This document shows, piece by piece, positions 41,182-42,603 of a stretch of DNA of 42,603 bases. The DNA comes from an uncultured Lachnospiraceae bacterium (GTDB lineage: Bacteria; Bacillota; Clostridia; Lachnospirales; Lachnospiraceae). The notes below the pieces were generated by a model that saw only the letters and a list, made by a program, of their open reading frames with translations, did not search any database and was not told where the DNA came from. The first letter of the stretch is position 1. Every line of letters begins with the position of its first letter. Both the position numbers and the translations under genes were made by a program. The stretch lies in assembly GCA_910578405.1 (NCBI GenBank), contig CAJTQO010000032.1, positions 1-42,603 on the forward strand, read 5' to 3'.

Positions 41182-42324
41182 ATGGATAAAGAAAAAATCA
41201 TAAAACCGCTTTTGCTCCTTGCCACCATAGTCCTGTTCAGCTCCATTATGATAAAGACTTTTTCCCGCTCCGAAACACTGGCGGAATATGCCGCCAAAAA
41301 TTCTCTGGACAGCGAAACGGAAACTGCGCAGACTGCAGAAAAATATTCTGATAAGCCGTCTCCCGAACAGGAACAGGCCATCTCGCATAATATATCACAG
41401 GATAGTCTGGCACAGAATGATACGAAGCAAGACAATATCACACAAAAGAACGCAACACAAGACAATAACGCACAGAAGAATCCCACGCAAGACAATAAGA
41501 CGCAAAATAACATAACGCAGAACGACAATACACAAAATAGCGCAGCGCAGGACAATAGCGCACAGAATCAGACTGCGCCAGAGCATATGAAACCGGATAA
41601 AGATTCCGCAAGCAGCCCCACAAATCAAAAAAGCGAGGACAATGATATGACGGCAAACCCTAACCGGGTCACATACAAAAACGGTTTTTATTATGAACCC
41701 CTGTCAGAAGAAATGGTGAAACGGATTACCGGAATATCCTATCCGGTGACAGAATCGGAAAAAGACAATACCATAGCAGAGGCCATTAATATCGTAAACT
41801 CTGCCAGCGACATTCAGATTTCCTATGACGACTTGTGTTATATGAGCGTACTCCATTATAATTTCCACGGCGTGGAACGGACTGGGGAACTGATTTGCAA
41901 CAAGGCCATTGCACAGGACTTGGTGGAAATCTTTTATGAATTATACCAAAACGAATATCAAATCGAGCAAATACGCCTGATTGACGAATATAGCGGCGAT
42001 GATGCCCTCTCCATGCAGGACAATAATACCTCCTGCTTTAATTACCGTGTGGTAGATGGCACCTCCAGCCTGTCCAAACACGCCCTTGGGCTTGCCATAG
42101 ATATTAATCCTTTCTTTAATCCCTATGTTGTCTTCCAGCCCGATGGCTCCACCTATATTTCGCCCAAAGGCAGTGAAACTTATGCCGACCGCACCAAAAG
42201 CTTTGCTTACAAAATTGATGAAAATGACTTATGCTATAAATTATTCAAAGAACATGGCTTTACGTGGGGCGGACATTGGAATTCCTGCAAAGACTACCAG
42301 CATTTTCAAAAAACGCCGCAATAG
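41182..42324 (+). CDS. Membrane-anchored VanY/M15-family peptidase
   Basis: Protein of 380 aa. A single N-terminal membrane helix (about 8-25) anchors it. Residues 26-165 are a Q/N/D-rich linker in which residues 71-130 form six 10-residue repeats with the pattern xTQDNxxQxN. The catalytic domain carries the zinc-site motif SKHALGLAIDINP (His300, Asp307) and GGHWNSCKDYQHF (catalytic Asp371, zinc His374), typical of D-Ala-D-Ala carboxypeptidases and L,D/D,D-peptidases of family M15. It should trim peptidoglycan stem peptides outside the membrane. A promoter is at 41110-41138, and AAGGA lies upstream of the ATG. It is monocistronic, with a hairpin after the stop. No van resistance genes are nearby, so it is probably a housekeeping or cell-wall remodelling enzyme. 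Confidence 0.9.
   Translation: MDKEKIIKPLLLLATIVLFSSIMIKTFSRSETLAEYAAKNSLDSETETAQTAEKYSDKPSPEQEQAISHNISQDSLAQNDTKQDNITQKNATQDNNAQKNPTQDNKTQNNITQNDNTQNSAAQDNSAQNQTAPEHMKPDKDSASSPTNQKSEDNDMTANPNRVTYKNGFYYEPLSEEMVKRITGISYPVTESEKDNTIAEAINIVNSASDIQISYDDLCYMSVLHYNFHGVERTGELICNKAIAQDLVEIFYELYQNEYQIEQIRLIDEYSGDDALSMQDNNTSCFNYRVVDGTSSLSKHALGLAIDINPFFNPYVVFQPDGSTYISPKGSETYADRTKSFAYKIDENDLCYKLFKEHGFTWGGHWNSCKDYQHFQKTPQ
41392..41571 (+). repeat. Six 30-bp in-frame tandem repeats
   Basis: The linker of the VanY-like protein is encoded by six 30-bp units (41392, 41422, 41452, 41482, 41512, 41542), degenerate at the DNA level but regular in the ten-residue protein period. The repeat number could vary between strains without breaking the frame. 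Confidence 0.75.
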
Positions 42325-42337
42325 CCGCTGCGTTCCC

Positions 42338-42366
42338 CTTTCACCAGGCTGTCTGCCCTGGTGAAG
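42338..42366 (+). terminator. Terminator-like hairpin after the VanY-like gene
   Basis: TTTCACCAGG pairs with CCTGGTGAA across an 8-nt loop, 14 nt after the stop, with a T/C-rich stretch downstream (TTCTCTTTCTCCTT). Confidence 0.55.
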
Positions 42367-42381
42367 GAGTTCTCTTTCTCC

Positions 42382-42603
42382 TTATTTTCTAATAATTCTT
42401 ACAGTGGTAACAGGCTTGCCTCCATTCTGCCCTTCTTTCCATTTCCGGCTATAACTGACCCAACTGATTTCCCTCCCGGCTCCTTGTTCCGGGTTCTGCC
42501 AATCCTGTCCGCCATAGTTTTCTTTGTTCAGCTCTGCGCTTCCTACATTCGCTAAATCCTCTTGTCCCATACTGACTCTCTCCCCCTCCTGCCGCCCATC
42601 CCC
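42382..42603 (-). CDS. Partial ORF entering from the right edge, product unknown
   Basis: A minus-strand frame is open from the right edge to a stop at 42382, at least 73 codons. It contains a possible internal start at 42570 (MGQEDLANVGSAELNKENYG) and ends KPVTTVRIIRK. The sequence is hydrophilic, Gly/Gln/Glu rich, with no domain I recognise. It could be the C-terminus of a longer protein or a chance frame; the converging hairpin at 42338-42366 is consistent with a gene ending here. Confidence 0.4.
   Translation of the reverse strand, partial: GDGRQEGERVSMGQEDLANVGSAELNKENYGGQDWQNPEQGAGREISWVSYSRKWKEGQNGGKPVTTVRIIRK

Noticed and set aside
41392..41571. Repeat array resembling CRISPR
   Set aside because: The units are contiguous, in frame within a peptidase linker, degenerate and have no spacers.

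Overview
The window looks like a chromosomal segment of a gut-type Clostridia species, most likely Lachnospiraceae (Bacillota). The reasons are strong AGGAGG-type ribosome binding sites, a lipoprotein binding protein and a Clostridia-like chemoreceptor, a sirtuin/macrodomain pair of the microbial SirTM type, a GH3 glucosidase with the swapped domain order known from rumen and gut Clostridia, and a family of short interspersed inverted-repeat elements. No rRNA, tRNA, CRISPR array or intact transposase was seen.

Layout. Positions 1-3900 hold interspersed repeat remnants, an orphan sugar-type ABC binding lipoprotein and a methyl-accepting chemotaxis protein, both on +. Positions 4139-27293 are one long minus-strand gene set, visibly richer in A+T than its flanks, read from a single recognisable promoter near 27380. 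Its first gene is a serine recombinase homologue that has lost its catalytic residues. Then come a legionaminic/sialic-type nonulosonic acid module (LegB-like dehydratase, NeuD-like acetyltransferase, a decayed second acetyltransferase, NeuB/LegI synthase, a glycosyltransferase, CMP-nonulosonate synthetase, PtmE-like nucleotidyltransferase). It is followed by a propeller-like protein, a KpsS-like capsule-type protein, two FkbM methyltransferases, a radical SAM protein, glycosyltransferases, a cupin, a perosamine-synthase-like aminotransferase, a SAM methyltransferase, a small membrane-anchored protein, an RgpF-type protein, a HAD-like protein and a DUF4422 protein. No flippase, polymerase, ABC exporter or initiating lipid-linked sugar transferase is present. 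The products would decorate a cytoplasmically modified acceptor (for example flagellin or another surface protein), or the set depends on export genes elsewhere.

Positions 27653-42603 are ordinary higher-GC chromosome with accessory pieces. They hold a type B carboxylesterase, a cluster of inverted-repeat elements, a LacI-type regulator, a SirTM sirtuin plus zinc-type macrodomain (with the 3' remnant of a second sirtuin next to it), an HxlR regulator divergent from an NAD(P)-binding oxidoreductase, a domain-swapped GH3 beta-glucosidase, a translationally coupled HEPN-like protein plus double P-loop ATPase, a membrane-anchored VanY-like peptidase with a tandem-repeat linker, and a partial gene running off the right edge.

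The two most interesting candidates are (1) the catalytically dead resolvase with two helically phased palindromes bracketing the promoter of the glycan operon, which suggests a recombinase turned DNA-looping regulator, and (2) the HEPN + KGGVGR/Sll1717-type ATPase pair, which has the form of an undescribed defence or conflict module.
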